Below, piece after piece: positions 11,224 to 22,225 of a stretch of DNA of 64,000 nucleotides. Made by a program: the position numbers and the translations under genes. The DNA is from Nephrocerus scutellatus (Eukaryota > Arthropoda > Insecta > Diptera > Pipunculidae). Under the pieces are notes generated by a model that searched no databases, had not been told where the DNA came from, and saw nothing but the letters and a program-made list of their open reading frames with translations. The stretch lies in assembly GCA_947095585.1 (NCBI GenBank), contig OX352762.1:31162669-31226668 (forward strand). The letters run 5' to 3'. Numbering within the stretch: the first letter of the stretch is position 1; each line of letters begins with the position of its first letter.

Positions 11224-11900
11224 CTATCGTGATGATGCAATCCGCGCTCGGAGCACCATACCAACAATATAGTGGTCCGAGTCGACGTTGGCACCTCGGT
11301 ACGTTCGTACCGTCATCAGTTTCGGGTTGTAGCGGCGGTCTATCAACACGTGGTCTATCTGGTTGCGAGTGGGGGATACCCAGGTGGCTTTGTGGATATT
11401 TTTACGCGTAAACCTTGTACTCGAGGCGACCAAATTATTGCTTGCTGCCATCTCTATGACTCGTTGTCCATTGTCATTAGTGTTCTCGTATAAGCTATGG
11501 GTGCCAATGTACTGCCTGAATACTGGCTCCCTACCTATTTTAGCATTCATATCCCCCAGAATGATTTTAACATCATACTGAGGACAGGCATGGAGTTCCC
11601 GTTCGACTGATTCGAAGAATTCTTCTTTTTAATCATCTGGGGAATCCTCTGTAGGTGCGTGAACGTTTATGAGGCTTATGTTTTTAAATTTGCCCCGCAC
11701 GCGAAGGGTGCATAGCTGTTCATTTATTGCTTTAAAGCCGATAACGGTGGGTTTCATTATTTTGCTGACTAGAAACCCCACCCCGAGCACATGATGTCTT
11801 GTATGACAGCTGTAATATATGTCATATTCTGATTTTTGTTAGACACCATTCCCTGTCCACCGCATCTCCTGGATTGCTGTTATGTCAGCCTTATATTTAG
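11224..11900 (-). pseudogene. RTE-A copy 1 AP-like endonuclease region
   Basis: The minus strand encodes an APE-type endonuclease: AIQEMRWTG (catalytic Glu retained, 11,860-11,885), VKIILGDMNAKIGREPV, NDNGQRVIEMAASNNLV, KNIHKATWVSP, NQIDHVLIDRR and the terminal SDH-type block YRGANVDSDHYIVG. The conserved E, the D/N of GDMNA and SDH all remain, so this domain is better preserved than the RT. Frameshifts separate it from the 5' end and from the RT. This domain nicks target DNA in RTE elements. Confidence 0.75.
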
Positions 11901-12404
11901 ACAGGGTATCGGCCAGCTACTGTGCAGCTCGAGCTCTATACGTTCCATTAGAAAATTCTTAAATCGTTTAGCCGTTTTCGTTGCGTTTACGTAATAATAA
12001 TTTAATTTACAGGCGAGGTTATTTGCCTCGCGCCAACCTTACTTTGAAGGGACTAGCCCGATCATTCAGCTTTTCCTGCATTGGAGGAAAATTACCGGTG
12101 TCCACCACGTGGAGGTTTGATCGCACATCCACCAGTCAGAGATATTTACGGCCACCTGCAATTCTAGAGCATTCTGTGTTATTCCCCTATTCTGCTGATG
12201 GCTGACCGCCATTCGTTTCTGAATAAAATCCAATGTTATGTCAAAATCATTTACTTAGAGGGAAAAATATTAATTGGTTATGTTTAAATAGATGATAAAC
12301 AAGTAAATGTAAAAAACTTAGTTTTTCGGGTGCAAACTTTCATGTATACATTGACATGCGCGCCACTCGCGCCGGTCGCTATAGGATGTATAAAAGTTAT
12401 TTAG

Positions 12405-12575
12405 AAAGGACCTCAAAGTAGTCGAAAAAAACTCGCGACACGCGTCACACGTGGAATCTCAGAAATGGCCATGAGACTGAACTGTGCACAAATTTTTTTA
12501 AATTTTAGTTAAGGACCTTAAAGAAGTCGAAACAAACCAACAAAAAGTTTTAAAAAAAACCTTGGAAGGGTGGTC
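12405..12575. repeat. Inverted copy of the 0.6-kb repeat family
   Basis: Two units, aaaggacctcaaagtagtcgaaa (12,406) and aaggaccttaaagaagtcgaaa (12,510), with gcgacacgcgtcacacg between. They match the reverse complement of the cgcgtgtgacgcgtgtga and gactactttgag-tcctttt parts of the array at 611-960. Confidence 0.6.
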
Positions 12576-14431
12576 AGTGTGCTGGGGCAGCCAGGAAACG
12601 CCGTTTGAGGTTGTTTTTCACTCAGATCGCCCCTTTTCCCTCTTTGTTATCGCCCAGAGATTGTCTCGTTTCTTTTATGGTTAGTTCTAAGGTTCTTGCA
12701 CTAAATTTATATTTCGAATTTGTATTTCAATTTTGACAGGATACCATCGACTCAATTGAATGTAACCAAACGAATTATAAACCAATATCATTGAAATCCA
12801 ATCAATTGCAAATCTTTAATAATAATTTTGAAATTATTTAATTTGTATACTTTCGTAAACCTATATAAGTACTTTTTTTCCTTACTCTCCTTATTCTCCT
12901 TATATAGTTCGTCCTTTTTCTTATTTTAATATAGGAGTTCCTACATGTCTTAGACGATAAAACCAACGAACAATAATTCAATCCACAATCTCTATAACTG
13001 CCAAGATCTTCTGTAATTGAACGTATTCCGATCCAGCAAATGATTCCTTATAGAAAAAAATGAACATATTTTCCAGATAGATAGATAAAAAAGAGCATCT
13101 CTAGGGGAAATCCCTCGAAAATAGGGAAGGCTGAAATTGAGACAAACATCACAATCAAAGGGGAGTCCACTCGTCTTCGATGGTAATAGAAACAGAGTTC
13201 AAGCAATATGTAAATTTAGATATCAAGATAAGTGTACGTCAGTGGCATTACCATCAGCAAGATGCTTCCACCATTATATTCGAGTATACTCTTATTCGAT
13301 GCAAGAAAACTAAAAATACTATGCATACTAAGACTCACCCCAAAAAAGAAGATTTCTACATATAAAACAGCAAACAAAAAATGTATGCTCGTGCGTCTGA
13401 AACTGAAAGGAATCATGTGTTACAAAGGGAAAATCCCCCTTCTTTTGTTTTTTATGGCTTTCCGCAGCATCAACGACATAAAAAAAATTCAAAAAAGGAA
13501 AAAGGGGGAAGCTCGAGTAGAGCATCAGTACCAGCGCTCCACCCACACGTGTGGCGTGTGGCATCATATAAGACACATACGCGTACATATAAATACATGC
13601 AATAGCACACGCCAAAGTCACCGATGACGACCCTCATTTACATTCGTTTCGAATAAATTTTAACCCAAAAATACACCCTGCAACAGAAGAAAATACAAAT
13701 CGGATGAAGACGAAGTTCGACATACATATATTCTTTCCATATACGGTACTCCCAGCGTACGAATTTCTCCTCGAAGCGACTCCTGCGGAATAACTCATAC
13801 GCATTAGCATATTGCTCAAAAGACCGCACGAGCGAGCACATACTCATATAAGAATCAGACGAAAAGGCGGGCATCCGTTTTTTACTTTATCATCCCTGCA
13901 TGATCTGTCATCCAATCCTACAGCAAAGATCCCGTTGTTGCCTTTTTGGTTGGCTTTAGATTAACCCCTTCAAATTAATTAATACATGCATACGTACAAT
14001 TCCATATTGGGATAAAAATGGTAATGCGGAAAAGCACACCGATCACCAAGAATCTCATGATGGCGGCAAAAGCACAAATTAGTATGCTGCGAATACGTAT
14101 ATAAATGCAGCTTACAGAACTGGGCCCACCCCTTTTTTCCGACGGTTTTGCATGAATCCGATTTGATGAGTAGATACGGATATACGCACCTATACATATA
14201 CATATGTGTAGTTTGGTGAGAGGGCGTATATCAGTTGCATTAGCTTAAGCAGAGACGCGGAATTTATCGAAAAATTTATGGGTTACGTAAAAGTTTTAAA
14301 ATATGATATAAGGATAACTGAGGCGCAGTGATTCCCACTTGGTTAAATTAAACACAAAAATGCCAGCTGAATTGTTGTTACGTTAGGTATCTACATATTT
14401 TTTTTAACTATAAGCGTATGGCAAGATTTAA
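12576..14431. other. No gene seen; weak minisatellite-element relic at its left edge
   Basis: At 12,565-12,610 the string gggtggtcagtgtgctggggcagccaggaa loosely resembles the 15-bp minisatellite and its flank at 18.9 kb (reverse complement). The overlapping open frames at 13.2-13.9 kb show no domain and are open on both strands, as expected of chance. Confidence 0.45.
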
Positions 14432-14627
14432 TTTTAATATATAATAATGTTCGTTCCGGGTGCGGTCGTCTAAAACTCGAGGGCCGCTGGGCCAAATGAC
14501 ACCAAACTTTTGGACAATTTGTTAGTTTATTCTACAGGAAGGTTTCTCTTAGGTTTTATCCCGAATGCGGGCGATGGGGCGATGGGTGGGTAATGAAGAC
14601 ACGAGCAATGCCGGGCCCTTCAGCTAG
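14432..14627 (+). mobile_element. Short non-autonomous Helitron-like element
   Basis: About 195 bp. The 5' part is tatataataatgttcgttccgggtg and aaaactcgagggccgctggg, a diverged form of the common Helitron-like 5' region. The 3' end is gagcaatgccgggcccttcagctag at 14,603-14,627 followed by T. It ends in CTAG preceded by a GC-rich potential hairpin, the 3' signature of Helitrons. It has no coding capacity. The 5' TC dinucleotide is not clear. Confidence 0.5.
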
Positions 14628-14984
14628 TTAGTTAATAATTTAAATTTAAAAAAATTAAATTCGACAATATGCATTGTATGTCTTAATATTTTACTCAATC
14701 GATAGAAGATTGAGATGCACTGACGATCGGATCTATACGATACAGCGTCACTCGCTCTTCCAATGCTTCGTTTCGCGTTAGAGTTGGTTTCTCTAAAGTT
14801 TCGCGCCAGTTTTAAAAACGGGTCTTTTGCCGGGATATTGCAATATTATCGATATCTTTGGTTATCATTGTACTCGTATTGTTTTGACGTAGACGTTTAA
14901 CATTACTTCATTGCTTAAAACGGAGAGGAATAGAGTGACCATGTGATATTATGCGTATCAATGTATTCAGCTGGAAGACTTTTT
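14628..14984. other. No gene seen
   Basis: AT-rich spacer between two short elements. Confidence 0.5.
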
Positions 14985-15470
14985 AAATTCTCTATATTAG
15001 CTTCGCGTGCCCGTGGCTGGCTGGCTGGCTGGCTGGCTGGCAGCCTGGCACACAACATTGTGTGATAAATTTTTAACCTACTTCCTAGAGCCCGATTTTA
15101 TTGAAACTTTGTACACATTGTAAAATTTGGGTCCCCTCGGGCCTCGCGGCCGGGGGGCTTCTATACAAGTATTTTACAAAATATACCCGATTTTCTTCAA
15201 ATTTTATATGCATGTGTATCTCCGATGGAAAACATTTTTTGTAAATATTTGGAAGCGATCGGGCCCTGGGGTGCGGGGGCACCTATACAAATTTTATAAA
15301 AAAATACCCGATTTTCTTCAAATACACATATGTATCTCCGATTTAAACACTTTTTGTAAAAGTTTTGGAGTGATCAGGATAGGGGGCTCCCAAAATTATT
15401 TTTTAAAACTTTGCACATTGTGTATCAATTAGAAAATTTACACGACCATTTTTATGGGTTGTTTTATTTA
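14985..15470 (+). mobile_element. ~115-bp repeat family, copy 3
   Basis: It opens with aaattctctatattagcttcgcg and cgtggctggctggctggctgg. About three units follow with gtgtatctccgatgg and atgtatctccgatt landmarks. It closes with ttagaaaatttacacg and tttttatgggttgtttt. The start after the A-rich lead (TCTATATTAG...) is compatible with a Helitron-type TC start, but no CTAG end was found. The unit contains gatcgggccctggg and aaaatacccgattttcttcaaat. It is in the same orientation as the copy at 5.7 kb. Confidence 0.6.
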
Positions 15471-15477
15471 TCCGGAC

Positions 15478-15960
15478 GCTGTTTAGCCACACTGAACTCT
15501 TAAGTTTCCTTCGCTGTTAAGAAGAGCGGAGGAACCTATATAAACATAATAGCAGATCGAAGCGTTTTTGCAGAAACTCCCCATGTTGTTGAAGATAGTT
15601 GAATTAAGTTACTCCAGGTTTTGAGATTTTCTGCGATATTCGTGATGTGCTGTTTACATGAAAGCGGTCGATTTACTGTGATCCACAAGTTTTTTTGTGT
15701 GAAGCTGTGATTTAACTGAACGTTGTTGAAAGTTACTGACAGTTTTGTTTTGCAAGTAACGTTAGGTCATCGGCGTGCGCAAATTTTCTTGACAACGTGC
15801 TAGTGAGATCATGAATATATAAATTGAAAACCAGTAGTGGTAATACGGATCTCTGAGGTAGGCCATTACAGAGTTTTCGTATCCGTCTACGGATACGTTG
15901 GCTTCAGACCGTGTCTTACGCGTCAGTTAAATCAAAAAATGATATACCGATGTATTACGG
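15478..15960 (-). pseudogene. Non-LTR reverse transcriptase relic (Jockey/CR1-like)
   Basis: The minus strand reads FDLTDA-DTV (two stops nearby), RRRIRKLCNGLPQRSVLPLL, NLYIHDLTSTLSRKFAHADD and LTLLAKQNCQ. After a frame change it reads RPLSCKQHITNIAENL, WSNLIQLSSTTWGVSAKTLR and SAIMFI. The order (DLTxAYDTV, NGLPQGS, FAYADD, LDRxLxxKxH, GTTWGxxxKTLR) is that of Jockey/CR1-type RTs. The catalytic pair survives as HADD (rc 15,766-15,780). Sequence between DTV and the RRRIRK block is deleted, and several stops are present. It abuts the repeat element on its left. Confidence 0.75.
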
Positions 15961-16437
15961 TTGGCTTGGTAGTCTAAATAAATAAGGAAGCAGAATAAAA
16001 ATGCGATCTTTAATATTGTCCTGTTGGTTCGCTTTTTTCAATAGCTTAACTACTTTAAACCCCAGATGATATTAAGAGAATAATATTAAGATAGAAAATA
16101 AAGCGAAACAAATAACAAAAACTCCGAATGAAAGCCTAGCCTATAAATATAAATCAAATTGTGAATTCTTCTTCATGGATTTTTTTTAACCGCAACAAAT
16201 AGGTAACTTCATTTTAGGCTGATAGAAATGCTGTATTGAGCAAATAAACATCTTTCGATTGGTGCAAGAATAATGGAGCTCCGAGCTCTTTTTCCTGAGT
16301 TATTCAAGAGAAATACCTTAATGACTTGTTCCTTTGATGATAAAAATATAGGTAACTTCTAAAGCTGCGTTTATGCGTTTTATATACAATATATTGCGCC
16401 GTTTTTTATAAGATGATAATGTAAAATTTGTTCTCCT
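15961..16437. other. No gene seen
   Basis: AT-rich; no recognisable structure. Confidence 0.5.
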
Positions 16438-17330
16438 ATAAATGAAAAAAAAAACAAAAAGGTTTGTTCATCGGAGATACACATATGTTTAAAATTGAAG
16501 AAAATTGGGCTAATTTTAAAAAAATGTATATGGGCACCCTCGGGCTTCAGGGCGCATTCGCTCAAAAAATGTCCAAAAAGGTTTGTCCATCGGAGATACA
16601 CATGTGTATAAAATTTTAAGAAATCGGGTTAATTTTTATTTTAAATTTGTATGTGACGTCTGTAAATTTTTTACAATTAGTGTTGTCCATCGGAGATACA
16701 CACGTGTTTAAATTTGAAGAAAGGCGGGTTAACTTTTTTAAAAAATCTTTATGGTGCCCTACGATCCCAGGCCCGGGGTCTTCAAAATATTTACAAAAAA
16801 TGTTGTCCTTCGTGTGAAACGTGAACACGTGTGAAATTTGTTGGGGCCCCATCTCCAAAATTTTTACAAAAAGTCTTGTCCATCTGAGATACACACGTTT
16901 ATAAAATTTTAAGAAAATCGGGTTACTTTTACTTTAAATAAATTTGTTGTGACCCCATCCCGGGGTCTCCAAAATTTTTACAAGAAGTGTTATCCATCGG
17001 AGATACACACCAATATAAAATTTGAAAAAAAAAATTTTAAAAAATTTGTTGGGGCGCCATAACCCAGAGGCTGGTGGTCTTCAAAATGTTTACAAAATGT
17101 GTTGTCCTTCGAAGATACACTTATGTATAAAATTTAAAGAAAATCGGGTTAATTTTTAAAAAATTTATGAGGGCATGCCATCGGGCTCTTTGTGTTGTGA
17201 CATATGACAAATACACATATGTGCAAAATTTCAATAAAATCGGCCTTTGGGAAGTGTGCTAAAAATTGATCGCAAGATTCCACGACAAACCGACCGACCG
17301 ACCTACCGATAATGTGACGTGCCACGGTCA
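16438..17330 (-). mobile_element. ~115-bp repeat family, copy 4 (about eight units)
   Basis: The longest block of this family. Landmarks of the form catcggagatacacatgtgtataaaattt occur near 16,462, 16,588, 16,689, 16,808 (degenerate), 16,880, 16,996, 17,107 and 17,198, spaced about 70-126 bp. Each is followed by gaagaaaatcgggttaattt and a gggcccc-type block. The right end is gatcgcaagattccacgac followed by ccgaccgaccgacctacc, the reverse complement of the gtggctggctgg end of copies 2 and 3. The units differ by many substitutions, so the array is old. Confidence 0.65.
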
Positions 17331-18863
17331 AGCATTGTACTTTCATTGTATTTTGTGGAGAACGCAAGGAACCCGATGATACTTAATTTTAAATTTGTAA
17401 TTTTTAAAACCTTTATTTTAGTCTGTTTGGACTGTACTCAATAAAAGTATAAAAGGCGTCAAAATTTATTTTCGCCTATTTATGATAAAAGTAAAACCAC
17501 TAACACTAACATTCGATAGTCAACAAATTATCAACTGGAAAACAAAAGTTCATAATGCAACTCCGTGACATTAAGTTGCGTGTCAAATGACGATTTGCAG
17601 CTTTGTTGATGGCCAAAGCATAAAACCTCTCTTGTATGTATGCTATATGATAAGAATCCCTCAAAAATTTTGATATTAACGAGAAAAATAACTGAACAAA
17701 TGATCGAAACATGCATAACACGCTATATATTTAAAGAGAAATGTTACTTTTATAAATTGTTTGGCATTTCTTCACTTGTCTACATCAAACAAACTTTTCG
17801 CCAATTTTTTAAATCGTGTCTTCTTAACAGTAACGAGTACATATGTATTAAAAAACACACACCAAAAAGTCTTAAATCATTGAGGTCGTCCGAAACCACA
17901 ATACATGAGATAAGAGAAGTAACATAGGAACATTCAACGTTGCCGTCCATTAATAAGACTATCTCTCGGGAAAATCACTACAGTGTTTTTCTCTTAAAAG
18001 TATTATGCATATCCTATAAAGTTGTACAGATATAATACGTTTTTACTTAAAAAACCAAATTATAACTCATGGATGGTGATAATAAATTCTTTCAACTTGA
18101 ACGCAACCAAAATCAAGTTGTTCATAGTTGGACCGGCGCATATAAGTTACTATCCAAAGCACTTAAACGACACCGAAATCACCTCCTGTCCTTAATCTTC
18201 AACAATTACTTCGGACTCAAATGTAAATCTTTTGCTGCCACTCACTCGATTACGAATCCCTCTTCGACATGATTGCGATAGATAGTAGGAGTAATTTCGC
18301 GGTAACTTTATTCTCGCTACTGAAACCTATCAAATATACATACACACATATAAGCTCCTATGTGCAACAACATTTGTTTTTTAAGTTTCCTAATAAGAAA
18401 AACAAAATTGGATGAAATAAAATAGGAGTAATATCACAACAAGAGCATACAAGCGAAGTATTAAAATAAAAAAATGCTTTGTAAGAATATATGAGTACAT
18501 ATACATATCTACAGGGTAATTTATTTTCTAAAATTTTTGATTTAATTAATTGCAATTTGTTGGATAAAATATTTTTATAAATAAGAAAAATTAAAGATCA
18601 ATTTTAACACATAATTATGTAAAAGTATTTTACATATGAATATATAACATAATTTTTGATCTATTGCTTTACATTTTTTCTATGCAGTCTTTAGCTATTT
18701 TCGTTAGCAGAGGTAATTGGTCATTTTCTCTATTTTAGTGTAAAGTTAGCATACAAAAGTAATTATATTTATTTTAGGCGAGCAGACCTTTTTTGAACAC
18801 GTATTAAACTTTTACATATTATTAAACAAATAAACAAAAACTATAAAATAACTTAGTTTTAAT
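17331..18863. other. No gene seen
   Basis: AT-rich. Open frames at 17,506-17,927 and 18,069-18,272 show no domain. Confidence 0.5.
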
Positions 18864-19499
18864 AGCTGTTCCCGGGCGCTTTGCTACCCGCCCACTGACG
18901 CCACGCCGACTTACACCCGCGCTTCCCGGCTGCCCCATCCCACTGACATCCCGCCCACTGACCTCCCGCCCACTGACCTCCCGCCAACTGACCGCCCACC
19001 CACTGACCACCCACTCATTGACCTCATACACACTGACCCACCGCCCACTGAACTCACACCCATTGACCTCACACCCACTGACCTCCCGCCCACTGACCGC
19101 CCACCCACTGACCACCCACTCATTGACCTCATACACACTGACCCACCGCCCACTGAACTCACACCCATTGACCTCACACCCACTGACCTCCCGCCCACTG
19201 ACCTCCCGCCAACTGACCACCCACCCATTGACCTCATACACACTGACCCACCACCTACTGAACTCACACCCACTGACGCCACGCCCATTTACACCCGCGT
19301 GTAAATTTGAGCCAAATCGTTCCATTAATAAAACTTTCCAGAAAAAAACGATACCAGCGCCACCTAGCGGGGCTGAATTCACCTTTTATACCTTTTCTGG
19401 ACTTCCACAAATAATTTAAGACGAAAATTAGGCAAATCGGTTCAGCCGTTCTCGAGTTTTACCCAGTCTAACGAACAGCAATTGATTTTTATATATAGA
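18864..19499 (-). mobile_element. Non-autonomous Helitron-like element carrying a minisatellite
   Basis: On the minus strand it starts TCTATATATAAAAATCAATT (rc ending at 19,499), preceded by A. Then come ctgttcgttagactgggtaa and actcgagaacggctgaacc, the usual Helitron-like 5' block. The 3' end, just left of the minisatellite, is gcgcccgggaacagctat, where CTAT stands in for the expected CTAG. The ends resemble those of the 14.4-kb element. It has no enzyme coding. The interior is mostly a 15-bp minisatellite. Confidence 0.5.
18886..19290. repeat. 15-bp minisatellite with 105-bp higher-order period
   Basis: The basic unit is cccactgacctcccg with variants (cacac, cgcc, acca). Seven units form a higher-order repeat: the landmark cattgacctcatacac recurs at 19,016, 19,121 and 19,226, exactly 105 bp apart. 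Because 15 is a multiple of three, frames stay open on both strands for over 120 codons. These frames give repetitive, low-complexity peptides and are not considered genes. Exact periodicity suggests amplification by unequal exchange or replication slippage. Confidence 0.85.
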
Positions 19500-20255
19500 T
19501 TAGAAAATATAAAAATTTTAATTGAAAAATATGAAATAGGATGCTAATAATAATGGGATTTATGTGTAACTACATTTTTTATTTACCATGGCTTATATTA
19601 TGAAAATTTGTAGAGTGACATTTAAATAATTTAAATCAAAAAATTTTACATAAAATTTTATTAGAAATCACTTACTTATGATGACAACAAAGGTGACCCT
19701 GTACCTTCTGTTTAGCGTTTGTTCAGCCGGGTTCCCCATTTCGGGCATCCTTATAAGTTTCCCCATTTGAATCGTCCTGTACACACTTCCACTAATGCTA
19801 ATGTGTAGATTACTGAATAAAACCACACAAAGTTTTCGTGTTATCTGATTTTGATACCAACATATATTTTTATTTTCATCCTCGAAAGACTTCTGTTCAA
19901 CGAAACAACTGTCGTGGGTTTTGACTTACGAGTAAATATCTTTCTCCTAACTTGCCGAAAAAAATTAAAAAAATCACAAAAACTGGATGATCATAAAGCA
20001 ATTTGGCAAAGAAAGAGTCCTATCATAGTGTCCGAAAGTGCAAAGTGCTATCAAAGCTGAAAAAAGTAAAAAATAAACAAACAGAAAATGATATCTTGCT
20101 TTTGAAGAAGGTACTCAAAGCACCTTATATAAACCATTTTACCGTTCCACCGTCCCGCTGTTGGTGGAGCAGTAAGCAAAGTACATGTACTCGTATGGTG
20201 GATAAGCAGATACAGGATGATAAAATCAAATCTAAACCATTTTGCTAAGCATAGT
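19500..20255. other. No gene seen
   Basis: AT-rich; nothing recognised. Confidence 0.5.
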
Positions 20256-21000
20256 TCATTTATTATATGTGTGACTAATATGTCGCTGACGATATGTGCG
20301 CTTTAGAGAGGTGAGTGCGGTTGACACAGCCTCCATCAATCGTTTGACTTGACGAAGGGAATCATTAGAAAAGTCACCATTGCCATTTGAAGGGCTGATC
20401 TTATCAAGTAGTTCCCCATTGACAATTCTATAAGTAGGTAGTGAAGTAGAAATGGTACAGAGAGGAAGTTTTTTATTCTGCTTCGTTGCGTCCTTAGGTT
20501 CATATATTAATGGAGCCCACGACCATGATTATGCTATCGTCCGATTACAAAGAATAAGTGCAGCCCTAAAAAACGCTTGAGTTCGAGGGTGCTGTCAAAT
20601 AGGAGTAACACCGAGTAATACCACGAGCTCTTGGTCAATTTTGTTGTTGTTTTGTTTTGTTGTATATCAGCATTTGGATCCACAAAATATTCTAGGTTCG
20701 TCCTTTTTGGTGTGTGCATAAATTGACCATATGTTTCTTGCACCCTTATATCATTAGCACGGTGTACGGAAACAAGAGGTCTTAGTTCTGTTTAATGATC
20801 GAAGGGATAATTTGAGGTAAAATAAAAAACCATTCACAGAAAGTCGAGTGGTGAGATACAAAGGCGCCGTACGAACTTGCATAATCATTGTTGCCATCTT
20901 GATGCAGATCGGGATATCAACCGACTGCTACTTTAATCTCTGGAGGATGTTTGGCATTGGACAACAATTGTTCATCTATGTTTATTTTATTTTGTAAATT
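20256..21000 (-). other. Unrecognised protein-like stretch (possible pseudogene or exons)
   Basis: Three consecutive minus-strand blocks read like protein in spite of the AT-rich setting, in two or three frames. About 20,780-21,000: DEQLLSNAKHPPEIKVAVG, a stop, YPDLHQDGNNDYASSYGAFV. About 20,640-20,790: LRPLVSVHRANDIRVQETYG, QFMHTPKRTNLEYFVDPNAD. 20,256-20,519: WAPLIYEPKDATKQNKKLPL, LPTYRIVNGELLDKISPSNG, DSLRQVKRLMEAVSTALTS, KRTYRQRHISHTYNK and a stop. I do not recognise the family. Chance, a decayed mobile element, a retroposed gene or true exons are all possible. Confidence 0.25.
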
Positions 21001-22017
21001 GTAAAAGTATTTCTTTACTTTTTACCTAACGTTTTCCTGATAGAAAACAATGAAAGGTGATATTCGGTTACTCTTACATTGTACTCTGTTCTCTGTTTCA
21101 TTGTTTGCATTTTATCCTTTGTTATGCTTCCCAAACGATCGACATGTGCCGTGAAATCCATGAAAAACCACGATAGATAAAGTGCACCTTGATTCATCAT
21201 GTGTCGCATCAATTTCCGTTTATTCTTGTTTAATTTATTTTATATTTATTGATATTATTTTGAATGTTTTTAAAAGTACACATTAATTCCGACTTATAAC
21301 ATATTATTTGCTCCATTTTCACCAGTTATTTGAATACTTGCAATTATACCATATATATAAGGTTGTTTCCATATCTAAAATAACCATATCCGGATAATAG
21401 ATGTGGTAAAGGGTTAAGCTTAATTTCTTGTATGAAAGCTATACAGAAATATTGTTTAAGCAAATGTTTTTATTTAAATCAATTAAACTTCTTTTAACTT
21501 TTAACAGGAAACTACAGAAAATTAGCAGCTATATTCTCTTTCTAAAAGTAATACAATTTATTTTTATTTTTTATTATTAAGAATATAATATGTTTTTCCT
21601 TTTATAAAAAACAGTAGAAATAAAAACCTTTAATTTAATATATTTTAATAATACATACATCTACCTTTATCTTACAAATGTTTATAGACGATTCGATTTC
21701 TTAACCGATATCATCATGAAGCTTAGGCATTACCCCTATTTTATAGAATTTTATTTTATAAAAATTATTTAATTTAATTATCCTTGTGTGTGTTTGGTTC
21801 TGCAAGAAGTCATTGTTCAAAGAAGATAACTTTCAGGACATTGGAAATATCATTCTTCTTTATCCGGTGATGCATTAAAAAGGAAAACAAACAGTGGTGC
21901 TACGAGCGAATCCGTTACGTTTCACTATTGAGTGGTTGGTTTAAAAAAATTCTTGTTATCGTTATTATTTTTAATTTTATTTAGGTTATTTGAATTCTAA
22001 TTTAACGTTTCTATTTT
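21001..22017. other. No gene seen; possible hAT-like end at 21,893
   Basis: AT-rich. cagtggtgctacgagcgaatccg at about 21,893 shares gcgaatccgttacg with 1534-1547. Confidence 0.45.
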
Positions 22018-22225
22018 CGGTGGGCGCCGTTGCTCACTTGATAAGCGCATGATCTCCTGAGCAGGAGGTTCGCGGTTCAAATCCCAGTAACACCAAAAGT
22101 ATTCTTCACCGTGTCCCCCCTCTCGCGAAACTCTGAAAAACGTCCGAGAGTAATAACTTATCACGGAAAGCTTCTGAATTCGCCGTTCGGATACGGCATT
22201 AAATTGTAGGTCCCTTCCATTTGTA
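22018..22225 (+). mobile_element. tRNA-derived SINE, 5' part (copy 1)
   Basis: The head carries Pol III promoter-like boxes: tgctcacttgataagcgc (A-box-like, 22,031) and ggttcaaatcc (B box, 22,074-22,084). It is preceded by the anticodon-arm-like gatctcctgagcaggaggttcg. The body is cgtccgagagtaataactta, tcacggaaagcttctg, ttcgccgttcggatacggca and taggtcccttccatttgt. It breaks off where the Jockey-like element begins. The missing 3' part fits the tail at 25,080. Copies share the head and body, so this is a SINE family and not a tRNA gene. Confidence 0.7.

Larger units (their letters stand above)
9199..12211 (-). mobile_element. RTE-A non-LTR retrotransposon, copy 1, full length
   Basis: A 3.0-kb element on the minus strand. 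Its 5' end is ggcggtcagccatcagcag (rc near 12,210) and its 3' end is gccaaatatgatgatgatgat. It is flanked by a perfect 13-bp duplication ttcgtttctgaat at 9186-9198 and 12,212-12,224. The 5' region, an endonuclease (IQEMRW at about 11,865-11,880; GDMNAK near 11,545), an RT domain and a C-terminal region are all recognisable. The GAT-repeat 3' end and single APE-RT coding region match the RTE clade. Stops and frameshifts disable it. Related copies lie at 31.0, 50.2 and 58.8 kb. Confidence 0.85.

Noticed and set aside
13232..13874. Cluster of overlapping open frames up to 131 codons
   Set aside because: Frames are open on both strands, AT-driven, and show no domain or splice context.
18822..19419. 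Long repetitive open frames on both strands (up to 186 codons)
   Set aside because: They arise because the minisatellite unit is 15 bp, a multiple of three. The peptides are low-complexity and the frames are open on both strands.
22018..22100. tRNA gene
   Set aside because: A and B boxes are present, but the same head continues into a shared body and tail in several copies, so it is a SINE.
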